Origin: Owenia fusiformis
Lineage: Eukaryota; Annelida; Polychaeta; Sabellida; Oweniidae
Length of the DNA stretch: 64,000 nucleotides
NCBI GenBank assembly: GCA_903813345.2
Contig: CAIIXF020000012.1
Location: 1,965,318-2,029,317 of the forward strand
Direction of reading: 5' to 3'
The position numbers and the translations under genes are program-made. How positions within the stretch are numbered: position 1 is the first letter of the stretch; each line of letters starts with the position of its first letter. Below are positions 24,301-39,300 of the stretch, piece by piece. Under the pieces are notes generated by a model, which saw only the letters and a list, made by a program, of their open reading frames with translations, made no database searches and was not told the DNA's origin.

Positions 24301-27300
24301 CAATCACTGGTGCTGTGATAAATTATGGAGCTAAAGAATTGACCTTTCCAGCAAGTCAACTTGCTGAGGCTATGGCAGCTAATGTGATTGAAGATAAGAT
24401 GCTGCCTTCCACTACTTCTTCAGAGAAGACATCTGCAGATACAGATACCGAGATTATCCAGCTTGAGGAACCTGAGGAACCAGAGTTGCCTCCAGCACCT
24501 TGTCCAACAGATGAAAGTGACAACAGTGATGATGATTTAACTGAGCTGAAACTTGGAACTCCTGTGTCACAGTCGACACCTGTTGGAGTAAGATCAAGTC
24601 CAATTGGTTATTATCCAGTTAAATCCGGAGAAGAAGATGGAAGGGAACCTGCACCTGATGTACCATTTTGTCCGGGTTTGATCTGTGTTACACCGACGAG
24701 TGTAGCGATACCAGAGACTCCCTCTGTGAGTCAGGGAAGTACGTCCCAGGCATCGTCGAGTGACGTGCAGGGTATTCAAGACACTCCAGATTCCCAAGAT
24801 GTAGAACCTGATTTATCCCAATATCAACGAAGTTTGCAAAGTGAAGATTTGTTTTCAAACAAATCAAGTAGCCCAGAATTAGAGTTGAACAGGGACTCAG
24901 CAGAATGTGACGAAGAGAGCTTCACGACTTGTAGTTCTGCACCAGAGTTGCAAGCTCAATGTTCAACAGGACTCACAGTTAATCAAGATGATACTGAGTT
25001 ACCAAATATAGGAGAGGCTAGCGGAAGTCAATCAGTCACGGATTGCAGAGTGAAAGAGGATATTACCGTTGAACCTTACACAATGCGCTTAATAGAAGTG
25101 GAGATGCAGAAGAGCATCAATTCGTGTGAGTTGGGAATTATAGAGCCTCTTACTGATTTTGACGCAGCAAATGTAGAAGTTGTGTCCACATTGGTAGAAT
25201 TAGGCCAGCAACAATTGTTTGTGGAAGTGTGGAACCATACTGAATTTCAAGAACATCTACCTGCTGGAATAACCATTGGAGAGTACAGTACCATTGAAAC
25301 TGGAGTGTATCATTTGACAGATGCATCTGAGTTGCCTCAAGATGATGTATGCATCTTACAGGGAGCATCTGCTGGTACAGACATGAAAATACAAACACTA
25401 CCAGCACATTTACAGGAATTATTTGACAGAAGTTGTGAACATCTGACGGATAATCAAAGGGAAAAAGTTAGAGTTATGCTGTGTCGAAATGCTGACATAT
25501 TCGCCACAGGAGATGCTGATTTAGGACGCACTCACCTAGTTAAACACCACATTGATACTGGTGATTCTGCCCCTATTAAGCAAATGTATCGACCCTTACC
25601 GAAAGTTAAACAAGAAGAGGTGAATAAACAGATTGAGGATATGTTGGAGAGAGGGATAATTGAGAAATCAAAAAGTCCATGGGCATCTCCAATTGTCTTG
25701 GTGAAAAAGAAAGACAATTCATGGAGGTTTTGTGTAGATTACAGGCGCCTCAACTCTGTCACCAAGAAAGATGCATTCCCTATACCACGAATAGAGGAGA
25801 CCCTCAACATGATGAATGGATCAACTTACTTCTCTTGCTTAGATATGGCAAGCGGATACTGGCAATGTGAATTAGATGAGAACGCCAAAGAGAAGTCTGC
25901 ATTTGTCGTAAGAGGTGGCTTATACCAATGGGTTGTCATGCCTTTTGGGTTGGCGAATGCCCCTTCTACATTTTCAAGATTAATGGAACAAGTGTTACAT
26001 GGACTCAGCTCGCAGTCATCACTCGTCTACTTGGATGACGTCATAACGTTTTCGCCAACGTTTGATGGCTGTATGGATCGATTACAAGAAGTATTCGACA
26101 GATTCAGAGCTGCAGGTCTCCGTCTCAAACCGAGGAAGTGTTCCTTGTTCCAGAGAGAAGTTGATTATTTGGGACATGTGGTGTCGGAGAATGGGATCGC
26201 TCCAAATCCAAAGAAAGTTCAGCAGATGGCTGAGTACCCAACACCAAAGAACGTCAAGGAAGTTAGGCAATTCTTGGGTGGTGCATCATACTATAGGCGC
26301 CATGTGCAAGACTTTGCAAAAATTGCTGGTCCCTTACATGCTTTGACGAAGAAAAACCAAAGATTTTATTGGGATGGGGATTGCCAAGTAGCATTTGACA
26401 TGCTGAAGCAGAAGCTTATTACGGCTCCTATATTGGCCTATCCCAGAGATGACTGCCCATATATTCTTGATACAGATGCCAGTAACGAGTCTATTGGTGC
26501 TGTACTATCTCAACTTCAAGATGGAGAAGAAAGAGTGATATATTATGCCAGCAAGCGGCTCAATAAACAAGAGAAGAACTATTGTGTGACCAGGAGGGAG
26601 TTGCTGGCTGCAGTGAACTATGTGCGCTACTTTCGACAATACCTGTATGGAGTCCACTTTAAACTCCGAACGGATCATAGTTCACTGAGATGGTTGATCA
26701 ACTTTAAGGATCCCGAGGGACAACTGGCTCGTTGGTTGCAGGTGATTCAAGAGTACAATTTTGAACTTGAGTTTCGACCAGGCAACAAACACCAGAATGC
26801 GGATGTGATGTCCAGGATTCCCTGCCGACAGTGTGACCACTGTGAAATACCAGAGGAGACTACCATGTATTGTGTAGAAGATATAGCAACAGTGGCTATA
26901 CATCCAGAGTGGACTTTAGAGAAGATAGCAGAGGCTCAAGCAGACGATTCAGATATTGGGCCAATACTGAAAGCAAAACTTAAGTCTGAAGCGAGACCAT
27001 CTTGGGATGAAATAAGCTATAACAGTGCGGCTATCAAGCACTATTGGAACCAGTGGGATCGCATTGTGCTAAATAAGGGAGTTTTATGCAGAAGTTGGGA
27101 AGATGATGAAGGAAATACTGCATCACTTCAGATATTGGCACCAGCAGTACTTAGGCCAATAGTTTTAGAGATGAGCCATAGTAACAAAGTTGCTGGACAC
27201 TTTGGCATTAAGAAGACATTCATGAGGAGTCGACAGCGGTTCAATTGGCATGAACAACGTAATGATGTACGAGCTGTTGTGCGAACTTGCAAGATTTGTG

Positions 27301-30300
27301 GTGCAAGGAAGAAACCCATGAAACCATATCGTGCCCCTATGAAGACCCATGGAGTTGGGAATCCTATGGAAAGGATAGCCATAGATATCCTTGGGCCTTT
27401 TCCAGAAACTCCTCGTGGAAACAAAGTTATACTTGTATGTGGGGACTATTTCTCCAAGTGGATGGAGGCTTTTGCTTTACCCAATCAAGAGGCCCGTACT
27501 GTTGCTGACAAGATAGTGGCTGAAGTTGTATGTCGACTCGGAATGCCTGCGACCCTACATTCCGATCAGGGACGAAACTTTGAGGCGAAAGTCTTTCAAG
27601 AGATGTGCAACTTGCTGGGTATAGAGAAGACGAGGACAACACCATTCCACCCCCAGTCGGATGGGATGATAGAGCGCTACAACCGTACGTTGTTAGATTC
27701 TTTGGCTAAGCTCCTTCAGCCAGAACCCCACCAAACAGACTGGGATTTGCAAATTCCGTTCGCACTAATGGTCTACAGAACGGCAGTAAATGAATCCACA
27801 GGCGAGACACCAGCCATGTTGATGCTCGGTAGAGAGCTGAAACTTCCTTTGGAGACATTAATTAAAGTCCCACCAACGGATACCGAGGAAAGTGATTAAG
27901 TCACTGATTTACGAGAGAAACTTAGTGAAGCCCATGATCGTGCACGAGCGAAACTTAAACTCAGTGCAGAAAGACAGAAGGTGGCGTATGATCGGAAGTT
28001 GGCTGGACATTCCTACAGTGAAGGAGATGCTGTCTGGTATTTGGACAATACCAAAAGGAAAGGAGTGTCGCCAAAATTGGAGAGTAAATGGAAGGGTCCT
28101 TTCCAAATCATCAAGAAGATCTCCGATGTCACCTACAGAATACAGATTAAGGGCAAGAAACCAAGAGTTATACACTTCAATATGCTCAAACCATATGAAG
28201 CTGAATTGCCGGATGGTTGGTGTATACCAAAGTCACAGCCAGAGATAATTATGGAACCTCTTACAGATGACCCCGTGCAGGATTTAGTTACTGACAAGGT
28301 TCCATGTTCTTCTAAGCCTATCTCTAAGACTGTGAAATGGAAAGATCAGGAAGAAAACCCTAAAGTAGAGTCTGAAAGAGACTTTTCACCCATTCTACCA
28401 GATGAAACATCAGATCCTAAAGAAACTGTAAAGTCATCACCCAAGCGGGAAATGGATGAAAAACCATCCAGGAGGGAGCGCAAACGTCCCAGACACTTGG
28501 ATGATTTTGTGGCTGAGGTTTCTGATGTGTACAACCAGCCTGGAACAAGCAGAGATAGTCATCAGTCGAGGCCGTATTCAAGGTCACCTGATTACAGACA
28601 TGATTTGAGATCGGATAAGTATGGTCCTAGGTCAAGGAGATCAGAATGCCGACATGACAGAAATCGATCAGCTCATTTTTCTGATAGACATTCCCGATTG
28701 AGACACAGAGCATCAAATGAGCTTAACAGGACAAACCGTACTCGTGAAGCAGACCTTCCAGACAGTTTCCCACGTCACAGAAGGTTTAGCAGGGATCGTG
28801 ATTGGAGATCCAGATCCGGTGAGAGTAGGTGGAAGTCCAGGTCTCAATCATCCAGGAAGCGCTACAAGAGAGAGTAAATTCACATGAGTATAATTTTAAA
28901 TATGTGAAGTGAAACATAGTTAGGTGTTAACTTGTTAGATATCTAGATAACTTTAGATAGTTAGATATTCAAGTAGTTAGAAACTTGAACATTGTATTGA
29001 TAGTTAGTTAACCCCAGGGTTGAACACATTTGACAGGTTAACATATTTGACATATTATACATTTTTTGCAAGTTAGATATTGGTAAGTTTTTTTATAGTT
29101 AGTTAGAAAGTACATTTATGTCTTAGTTTGGTACGAGGACGTACCAATATCTTGGTAGGGGGGAGTGTAACGGAATTTAAAATGTAAAATTTTTGATTTT
29201 TAATTAAGTGCTGTGTTTTTGTATATAAGGTAATTATTACACTTGAAAAGTAATTTCCCATTGAGATTATTAAGATTTATAAATGTAGTATCATTTGCAG
29301 CACTTAGGTTGTACTTACAGAGGTGAAATAGTTCACATGTTTTATTTATTTGATCACGATTTTGTTTATGTTGATCAGGAAGTCTTATCTGGCAGTCTAA
29401 TTTGTAGTTGATCGTTAGTCTAACATGACACCTTTATTATTTTACTTCCTGCTTTTGATTCGATTGAATCGAAGTGAAATTAGACTAGATAGTGATTAAT
29501 TACTGTTATATTTCTTGAGTCAATATTATAATCTTGCTGTATGGTCAATATTGAAGCGAAATATGGCGTAAATGAGCTGTAATTCACAGTTGAAATCTTG
29601 TACGAAAATCGATGACGTCATCCGGCCTATATAAGTATCTCGCTGTTGAAGGCTCGTCAGTGCGATGCCAGATGTTGTCGAGGAAGGACCTCCAGAGCGG
29701 AATTTCGGGAAACAGCTAAAATCTTCTAAGTTTTATAGAACTTAGTTGATTTTGTGGTCTTGAAGCTATACGTTTGCAGTATACATATGAAGATAGAAGC
29801 TGTACCTTAGTAGGATACATCTGATGAGCCAAGCTATACGTTTGCAGTATACAAGGGCAGATTGAGGAAACTAAGTGTGCGAAACTTAGTTTATTTTGGA
29901 ACTTGGATTTTTGGGAAACTTTGATGCAACTAAGTGTGTGAAACTTTTTTATCGTTTATTTATCGCACTGGAAGTAAGGGAGATCTACAAGACTGGACAA
30001 AACAGGGTGAAGCTATCCCCAGCGCAAAGCATTAGACGTATTGTCCAGCCTTCATAGACTGAGAGGAAATGCTGACATAACTTGTGTTTGAGAAACAAGC
30101 TATTTTGATCATCAAGGAACTTAGACGATTTACAACATTATTGGACTTAGTCAGTATTTGGTGAAATATTATTTTGGACTTTGTTATTTTTGGAGATAGA
30201 AATATTTAACTTAGAATATTTTAACATCAGTATAACTTAGTATGAAATTAACTTAGTCAATATTTGGTGAAATATTATTTTGGACTTTGTTGTTTTTGGA

Positions 30301-33300
30301 AAGAGAAATATTGAACTTAGAATATTTTAATATCAGTATCACTTAACATTAAATGAACTTAGTCATTTTAGAGGTCAAATATTTTCACTTGTTATCTTTT
30401 TGCATATGTTGTTGTGTGCATGCTATATTTGTAGGTAGCCTGATTATTTAATTGTGAAGGAAGTATAGGCTACATAGACTTAACAGTTGATGCCGTGTAT
30501 TAGACGTCCTTGGACTTGGTAGATTGAAGATTGTGATAGTTTGACTTATACATCTGCAGAGAAGAGGTTCTGGGACTTAGCAGTTTATTCAATGAGATAT
30601 TTTGACTTTGATGATTTTGGGTCATTGAAGTTAGAATATACATCTACAGAGAAGAGGTTCCAGGACTTAGCAGTTTATTCAACGAGATATTTTGACTTTG
30701 CTGATTTTGGGTCATTGAAGTTAGAATATACATCTACAGAGAAGAGGTTCCAGGACTTAGCAGTTTATTCAATGAGATATTTTGACTTTGATGATTTTGG
30801 GTCATTGAAGTTAGAATATACATCTACAGAGAGGACGTTCTAGGACTTAGCAGATTATCCAGCGAGATATTTTGACTTTGATGATTTTGTGTCATTGAAG
30901 TTAGAATATACATCTACATTGAGGAGGATCCAGGAGATAGTCGTTTACAGACTTGATAGTTTGACTTAGATTATTTCACATAATCAAAGTTGAATTATAC
31001 TACAACACATTGAGGAGGATTCAAGAGATAGTCGTTTCCAGACTTGATAGTTTGACTTAGATTATTTCACATAATCAAAGTTGAATTATACTACAACACA
31101 TTGAGGAGGATCCAGGAGATAGCCATTTACCGAGCCGATAGTTGACTTGATGATTTCACATTATCAAAGCTGAATTATACTACAATACAGTGAAGAGGAT
31201 CCAGGAGATAGCCGTTTACTGAGCAATAGTTGACAGGATCCAGGAGATAGACATTTGCAGAGCCGCTGGTTGACTTAGATGATTTCATATCATCAAACTT
31301 GAATCATACTACACTACATTGAAGAGGATCCAGGAGATTACTATTTCAGGTTCAAGTTACAAGTACAATACAAGACTTACAAGTGTTACAACATATATGG
31401 ACTTAATATTGGAGATACAACAGTGGTATATAGTGATCATCAACTTTAGTTTATATGGACTCTGGATATTGTGTTATTAGTGATAAATATTAGTTTATAT
31501 GGACTCTGGATATTGTTTTATTAGTGATAAATATTAGCTTAGATGGACTTTTGAGTTGTGAGTTTTGAGAGAGATATTAAAATCGTAACACTCTTACAAT
31601 TAGACTTGAAATTTAATGTACATCTTTATTTGGGCTTATAAATGCCACAATATACTGTTTTATATTTTATATTTAATTGAATGTCTGTTTAATTCTTTAG
31701 GGACAATCGCACATTTAACGTGTGCCGTGTAACTCACCAAGTAAACACCGTTTACTAAACAGTGGGCCTATTATTAGCCACGCTACCACGTATATCCACA
31801 AAAATAGGCCAAACTGTTACAATACTGTACGTAAATCCTATCGCTACACGATCATCAACGGCTCCTTGTATTCTATTAAATACACACCAACAAAATAATC
31901 CAATAAAGTCTTTTACACATGTGTCTGCTATATTCCAATGTCCACACTGTGCGAGGTCTTGTCCATTCAACTTTCCAAGATCAACTGCGCACATGGGCCA
32001 GATTCTATGCTATCTCTCCTGTCTGATGATATGCAGCGGGAAACCCTCTGATTGGCTGAGATAGTTTGTTTATCCCATTTGGTGCTGCATTCTGGGTAAC
32101 TTGCCTCTGACTGTCTGGCAAATATTCAAATTTCGTACAGGTTGAACAATTCTAATTGCAAGGGTTCCTCCAGCAACCAGAGCAAAGAGCATCTTTACAT
32201 CATACACATATGAGCAATTTAACTCCACAAATGAGTCAACTGACTCTACATATAAAAAATGGCAAAATTAACAAATACAATGATACAACATCTTAAGAAT
32301 GACAAAGTCCATGTACAATAAAACCACTGAAGAAACAAATTTCGTCACAGTATTTATTCACTCCTATTCTGATTCAGAACTTAACGACCAAGCCTTTCGG
32401 TAGTTTTGCTTTATTTCTCATGGTAAGATCCCATTGCATTGACAGCTCCGATTTCCTTTACTTTCCAGATCTCCAATGTACCATACCGTACATTATCATA
32501 CTAGGAGGGACAGATGTAAATGAACATTGTAAAGATCAACAATCTAGCAATATAATGGCTCAAGCACTTAGAGGTGCATCGTAAGTCCATTTATATATTT
32601 TTATGCATTTTCGATGATTTTGTTCAATATGAGCTTGTTCGAAATGTCTATAAATGTCTCAAGGAGGATTGGCTCCCAGGATCGAAACTCGATATTTTCC
32701 AACAATGAAAACGTCGAAATGTCGTTATTTTCTGAAATTAAAACCGACTATAAATTCAAAATAAACAGTTCAAAATATTCGAACCAATATCTCGATCATT
32801 TCTTGTGAGTTTTGGAATTTTTCGTTTGGAAATAAGACCAAAATTCACGATTTAAATGTTGAAGTGAACAAAATGGCGGCTGTTTGAATTCGAATTTTGT
32901 ATTACGACATACCCATATATGGGACAGAATATCGGTGGTGCACTCTGGGAGCCAATCCTCCTTGTAAATGTCTATAATTATATCAGAATACGGTTGGTGT
33001 CAGCATTGGGCCAAAATTCTATATGGCGGATATTATGAGTGAAATAAAAAAAACTTATGATCCGTTCTAATGAATATTGACATTTCTGCTTCTTATATCA
33101 GATTTATCAATTCTTTTTTTTTCAGAAATAAAATTTATAATCATGGAAACATTGACTTTTTAAAATATTGCTTCCAAAACTTGCTATCAAAGAACCACAT
33201 TGAATCATATGGTTTCCATCATGAATTGGATGTGAGACATTGATATCAGTATCTTCCATTTAAGGTCATTGTATTTTGTCTTTTATTCTCACACTACTTG

Positions 33301-36300
33301 TATTAAATGTGGATGTTGATATGAATATATTTTTCCATCCTCAAGTATGAATTGAATAACAATAGAAAAAATGAAGAACAATACGATCATATCGAAACAC
33401 TCTGAACAATAATGCAGAGAAATTGTTTTTGCTTAAAACTTGAACTGGCATTGAGGGCTTTATGTTTCATCGTTTTATTGTTTATTTTGCAGTCATATAG
33501 TGTCATTCTGCAGTCCTATGACTGAGCAGTTATTGTATGTCTGGGTAAGTTTATTTTTATGTTCATCTTCACCTTCAAATCCACATGTGGAGGTTACATG
33601 TCTGCCTCAACAGACTGACAACCACTTAAAGTCCATTCATGAATGATTGAGACAATAGCTAATGTTCTAGATGACATATAGAAACATTCACTAGACTACG
33701 TGTATTTATTGGTAATCCAATATAATTTGAAATAGCATATGAATGAACTGTGAAATTATCCTTGATGTCATCTTCAATTCTTAATAATTGTCTTAAAATA
33801 GTGAATTCATTGTTTCAAAAGGTTCAAGCAGTGAGAAGACTGCCATTAGTGAGATATTACTTGAGTATGTCTATGATCGTATAATTTGGATTTGTTGTAT
33901 GTTACTTTTCCATTTATCACTAAATTGAAATGTTACGTTTTGGATTACCAATTTTGTATCCTATATTCTTTTAGATATATAAAATTTATTCTGGGATTGA
34001 GAAACACAATGTTCTGGATTGCATTTAAGGTCCTTATGGGAACATCTGTATACATGTGATACCTTTATTTGTTTTCCTCATTAACATATCGCCATATGAG
34101 AATAATAATGTCCCAAGTGCCATTTTTAAAAAAAAATGAGATTTTCACAGATCTCCAATATTGAAATCATCCCCTTTCTAAACCTTTATCTCCTTTCAAT
34201 ATCCTGCTTTTTAGTGTCAAATTGTCCTAACTCCATGAAATTCAAAAATACAATTTAACTCTGTTCTATGTATCTCTTTAACCAATCAAATTGTTTGAAT
34301 TACACCATGTGACTAAGAATTATTAGTCCTATATTACAATTTTAAACTGAGATTTGAATTTATTTTTGAAAAAATGAATAGAGAAATTTGTGTCCATTGA
34401 AAATACCATGGACGTTCAATTAACTAGTTGAAAGCCCTTGAAAATACATAGCAAAATGGACATAGCTCAGCTTTAATCTTTTAATGTTACGAAAAACTCG
34501 GAATTGAATTGTCTCCAATGCAATATCTCCATTTTTAATATGCTCAAAAATTCACTTAGAAAATCTTGAAATTCATGAATTCTTTAGTGTTATATACACA
34601 AATTTTGGATAAAAAGAATGTAAAAATTTCACAAATGATAGATAGACAGTATTGACGTTACAGATGCCTAAACTTTCAAAAATTGATTTCTGAGTTTCAC
34701 AAAAATGTGAGTTGGGATATTTTTATTCTCATAGGGCAAAATGTCATATACAGGAGAATTAATTGTTTAATGGTTGGTTTTATTTGTTTACTGTATTCTA
34801 ATGTTATCGTTGTTTTGTTGTTGAGTTTAATTGTTACTTTAGTACTATATAGGGATTTCATCAGAATCAACATTAGGCCCTAAATATTTCGTTTGTCATT
34901 AAATTCTAGAGAAATATTGGCAGTTTTTTAAAATTGAAAATAATTGGCTAAGTTTTTCATTTTGATATGTGCAATCCAAGTGAAAGATTCTTAAAGATTT
35001 CAAATTCAACAAGTTAAAAGATGTGGCAAATCTAAAAACAAAGATGCTTAATTAAAATGCATGTGAAGCAACACCAGAAAAACAAAGAAATTATGTCAAA
35101 GAACTAGAACTTTATTTACTCAAAACAGTTCTTTATTGAATAAAACAAATTATACAAGAATCATAACATATCCAGATAGAAAAGTACATCTATAGATGCC
35201 TTTCTAATTAGAATTTTGTTTTGCAGCCAGAGCTTGAGGTCAACAGACAGAAAATATTGAAAATTCCACAAGGTAAAAGATGTAGAACTACATGTAAATG
35301 GAGGAACAAATCCCTCAGTTGCTCTTCTACTTTCTGTTTATAAGTAAACTTTGTTTACTTTTATTTTGTCGGAAATATTCTGTTACCTAGTTCAATAGGG
35401 GTATGCTTAATTAAATACCTTTCCCTAACCAATACAATTTTATTGTGTGGACCTTCAGAAGATCCAAGTTAATACACAGGACAGTCAAACCTGTAAAGTA
35501 GATCACATCTGTAAGTGGAACACCCCATTTGAAGAATACATTTCAAATTCTATAATTCTTTCACTTAATGTAGAATGAAACTTAGTATAAGTGGAAACCT
35601 CCCGAGTGGAGCACTCTTCTATGACATCACAGGTATTCTACATACACAAGTTTTTCTGTATTTACATATCAAGCAAATTTCTCTATTTCAGCTGTAGTCA
35701 CCGAACCGTCCACGTTTTCAATCCATGACTATTTACACAAGCATTGCGGTGTCGGGGCAATAGAGACTGTGGGGAGTAGAGCAGCTGCCCAAGTGTGTAG
35801 GGATAAAGTAAAGATAGTTACACTTGTAGCTGGTATACGACCTGTCAAGGATCCACTCTTTCTAGTCAAAGCATTTTCAGGTATTGTATTACAAACTTCA
35901 TTTTTATGTCACCACCAGAAGTGGTGTTAGTATTATTATAGTTTCCAACTTTTTGGTGGCTAGTGTTTGATGGTAAGTGTTTGACATTTGGCATCTGTAA
36001 TAACTGTTGTTCCAAAAAACCATGACAACTACGTTTGAGATCATTAGGATAGCATATTATTTATTTGTTCTATTCAGAGGATATTCATTTTTACTAAGGG
36101 TAAAATGTAAGCTTATTTGTTTATTTCCAGAGTGGCACACTGCAGGACACAAGGACTTCATATTTGTTATTATAGGACCAACAGTAAGCTCTATATATCC
36201 TATATAAGTGGTATTTAATCCTTAATCCGAGTGGTTAATTTGCCGAATGGTCACATTTTATCATTTTCCTAATGACAAGAAACTTCCTTTTGGATAATAT

Positions 36301-39300
36301 TAGGCCTATGAAGATAATATTTCTGACATTTAATTTCCTGAACCTGGCAGAAATTAAATAATAGGCAAATTGAATGATAAGGGGAATTTATCACTTATAC
36401 AGTATTTTATACGTGTATGTTGTATATTATTCAAACAGTTTGTGTACGTGCCTTACTCCAGCGTATAAAACATATTTTTTTGCACCATCCTAAGAGTTAT
36501 GTGAGACCCCAATGTAACGAGGCTCGGGAATGTATCACATTGCCATATTGTCCAAGGAGGTGTGATTTCGACAAATCCCTCGACTAGAGACTTTTGAAAT
36601 GCATATTCTGAGTAATCGAAATTCCAATTTTGTTTGCCCAGCTATTATTGCTCCCAGGGTGGAGCGATTGACTCACTAGGTTTCTCCTAGGGTAGGTAGT
36701 TTGACATCCTCTATTTTTATTTGTCAAAATCCCAACCCCTATCCAGCATAGGAGTCTCACCTTAAAAGCTCCACATACATGTATATAAATTCGGGAGAAT
36801 GCATGGTATCCTTAATGACAGTTTAGTTTCGAAATTTTTACTGGGATTACATGTACCCTGCATGCTTAGTCTTGTTATGAACTGCCCTCTGCCTAGTAGA
36901 GACTATATTACAGTTTGGCAGCCCCGCCCCCACAGCTGATCCCCGTGACGGCTCGGGTCATAAATCATTTCACACCCACCGCACAGACCAATTCTCAACC
37001 AATCAGCAAGCTGGGCGAATTCTGATTAGCGTGATGAGTTCAGAGATGTATTGAAAACTGAAAGAGTGAAGACGAAGCTCTCTTTTGAGAAGCAAAGTCG
37101 AACGAATGCAAAGCATAAATTACATGTAAACATTATATTCAATTTCGCGCCCATTGGAGAATGAGTATTATGTCATTTCCAGGAGTTTTTGATACTCAGT
37201 TGAGAAACGTCCTTGAAAGATCACTGTGCATAGATGTTTGTGCAAAGAATATATCATAAATGTACATGTAAATTTATCTTTGATGCATGGGGTCTAGGTT
37301 TCTACTTTTGCATGACATAGTTTGTATTTATATCTGAAAATATCTTTATTCATTCTTTTACTATTAATATTAGGACAGTAGCCAGGGACAAGTTAGAGGG
37401 AAGCATGCTGTTGTCGTGGTAACTAACGGTTTTAAGAACATTTGTGCGCAACTGTATAAGAGTTTCCCATATCTATGTGCCTATTAGCGTTAAAGCACCC
37501 CTTAAATCATATTTTCATATACACATAAATGTATTGTAAATGTTAATGTAAGGCATGTAGGGTGGTGGTAACTGCATAGTCAGAGTCCTGGTGCTACAAA
37601 TGCCAGAACAGGTCAATGGATTCAATTATTGTACAAACATCTTGGCTACCTTCCTCACTGGCCTTGTCTTTCTTCTTTTAAACTCTTCGATTAAACAGTC
37701 ACAATTCTCTTTGAATAACCGAATTGTCTTACACCAAACCAACTAAAATATACCTCACATACATTAAAACCTGTCAAGTGGAACACGTCTAGAAGTGGTT
37801 CACACTTTTCAGAGTCCCAAGACCAAATAGAACACCTCCCAAGTGGAACACTTTTTAGTGGTACCAAAGATGTTCCACTTTGACAGGTTTAACTGTTTAG
37901 ATTCATCATAAGCTTTCAAGCTGTACTTTAATTAGGTATATACCTCACATATGTAGATTTGTATTCTCTATTCTTCAGCCTTGTGTGTTGCCTCTGGTCT
38001 AATGTCTTCTCTGTGCCTCTTAGTAGCTGATATCTTTGCACTTGGGATATCTTAGATTGATCCTGGTATGTTTAATTAAGGGCTTGGAAAACATTAGTTT
38101 GATAGTTCAGAAAACTCCTACCTTTCACATGTTCATATCTGCCTTTCTCTTAATAAATAAACACATTTTCATCTTTAAACATGTTGATTTTTCACTTTTA
38201 ATATGTTTAGACCTTGGCATGAGACATACTTTCTTTTTGTATAACATTATCAGATAATAATCAGGCCTTGCTTGATGTGCTTGTAGATTACAACTAGAGC
38301 TATTAGTTTTAGATGTAACTATTAGACTGGGTTAATGTAAATCGCAAGCATTTTATATCGACTACATTTCCTTGAAATGTCTGAAATCTGAATGTAAGAC
38401 TTGTTTTAAAAGGTTTGCACTATTTTCCAGGAAGATGATAGTTACACATTAAAGTTCAAGAATGAAATAAATCGGTAGGTAAAGTAACTTATTACTCTAT
38501 ATTATCTATACATTAAATGATGTTTATAATTGTTACCAATGGGATTATAATGTATATAGTTCAATGAAATTTCACCTATGAATTTATAATAATCCCAAAA
38601 TGTTGACATGTAAGGTTTCTCCCTCAACTGAATACATTGATGAAGATTTGTGTATTTAAATAGTGAGGGCAGTTTAAAAATACTGTTGCGGCAGTGGTTT
38701 CAAAACCTATTGTAGAGTCTAGTATGATGTAGGAGGGTTGATCATAAAGTTCTCATAATATCTCTCTAATTTCATTATTTTTTAACATTTTCCTATGAAA
38801 TTCTCACAGAATGTGCAGCACGGAATGTTTTATTAATCCCGCAAAAAATATTAAGAATAAAAGAAACATTAGATAAGAAATTGTTGCCATAGTAACTTGA
38901 AATCAAGGCACCCGGGGCAAATAGCTAGAATAGCCCCCATTAACCATGTTTAAATACATGTACATGTAATAAGTTGTCAAATAAGCTATCAGACGCATTA
39001 AATTGTCAAATGATATGTACCCTTGACTGTTGTGAACTATTATAATGGTCATGTGAATTGTGTGATCTTATGATGGATGATTGTTATGCTTCATTAGAAG
39101 TGACTGTTAGACCTCATGACTGTTTTGTCAAATATCCTGAGGAAAATTGATTTTGCCCCTTTAGTTCATTTTTAACATGTACAGACCACAAACAGGATGT
39201 AATTTTGTTGACATCTAAGCAATATATTTGTTTCAGATCATGTTTAGTCTGACCAAAGGATCTTACAAACTTAACATAACATTTTATCAGTATGAATTTT

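Larger units (their letters stand above)
18993..31821 (+). mobile_element. Ty3/gypsy LTR retrotransposon, element 2 (full length, one stop in pol)
   Basis: 12.83 kb element with two 2656 bp LTRs (TGTAACGG...TTACA), a tRNA-Leu primer site, one continuous gag-pol frame and a polypurine tract. Flanked by a 4-base ATAC duplication (18989-18992 and 31822-31825). The LTRs differ by a handful of substitutions and two compensating 6-base indels, so the insertion is young. The frame is interrupted by one TAA near the integrase C terminus. Confidence 0.95.
3853..32468 (+). other. GLT1D1 intron 2 (28.6 kb, hosts two retrotransposons)
   Basis: The intron is bounded by GTAAGG and TTCCAG. It contains a small MITE, Ty3/gypsy element 1 (minus strand), a 1.3 kb repeat-bearing spacer and Ty3/gypsy element 2 (plus strand). 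Removing both elements leaves about 3.0 kb. Confidence 0.88.

Noticed and set aside
27897-27902. Programmed readthrough of the element 2 TAA
   Set aside because: It lies inside integrase rather than at a gag-pol boundary, and no readthrough context or structure is visible.
36478-36780. Possible inverted-repeat element bounded by GTGAGACCCC and GGAGTCTCAC
   Set aside because: Only about 10 bases pair and no target duplication is visible.
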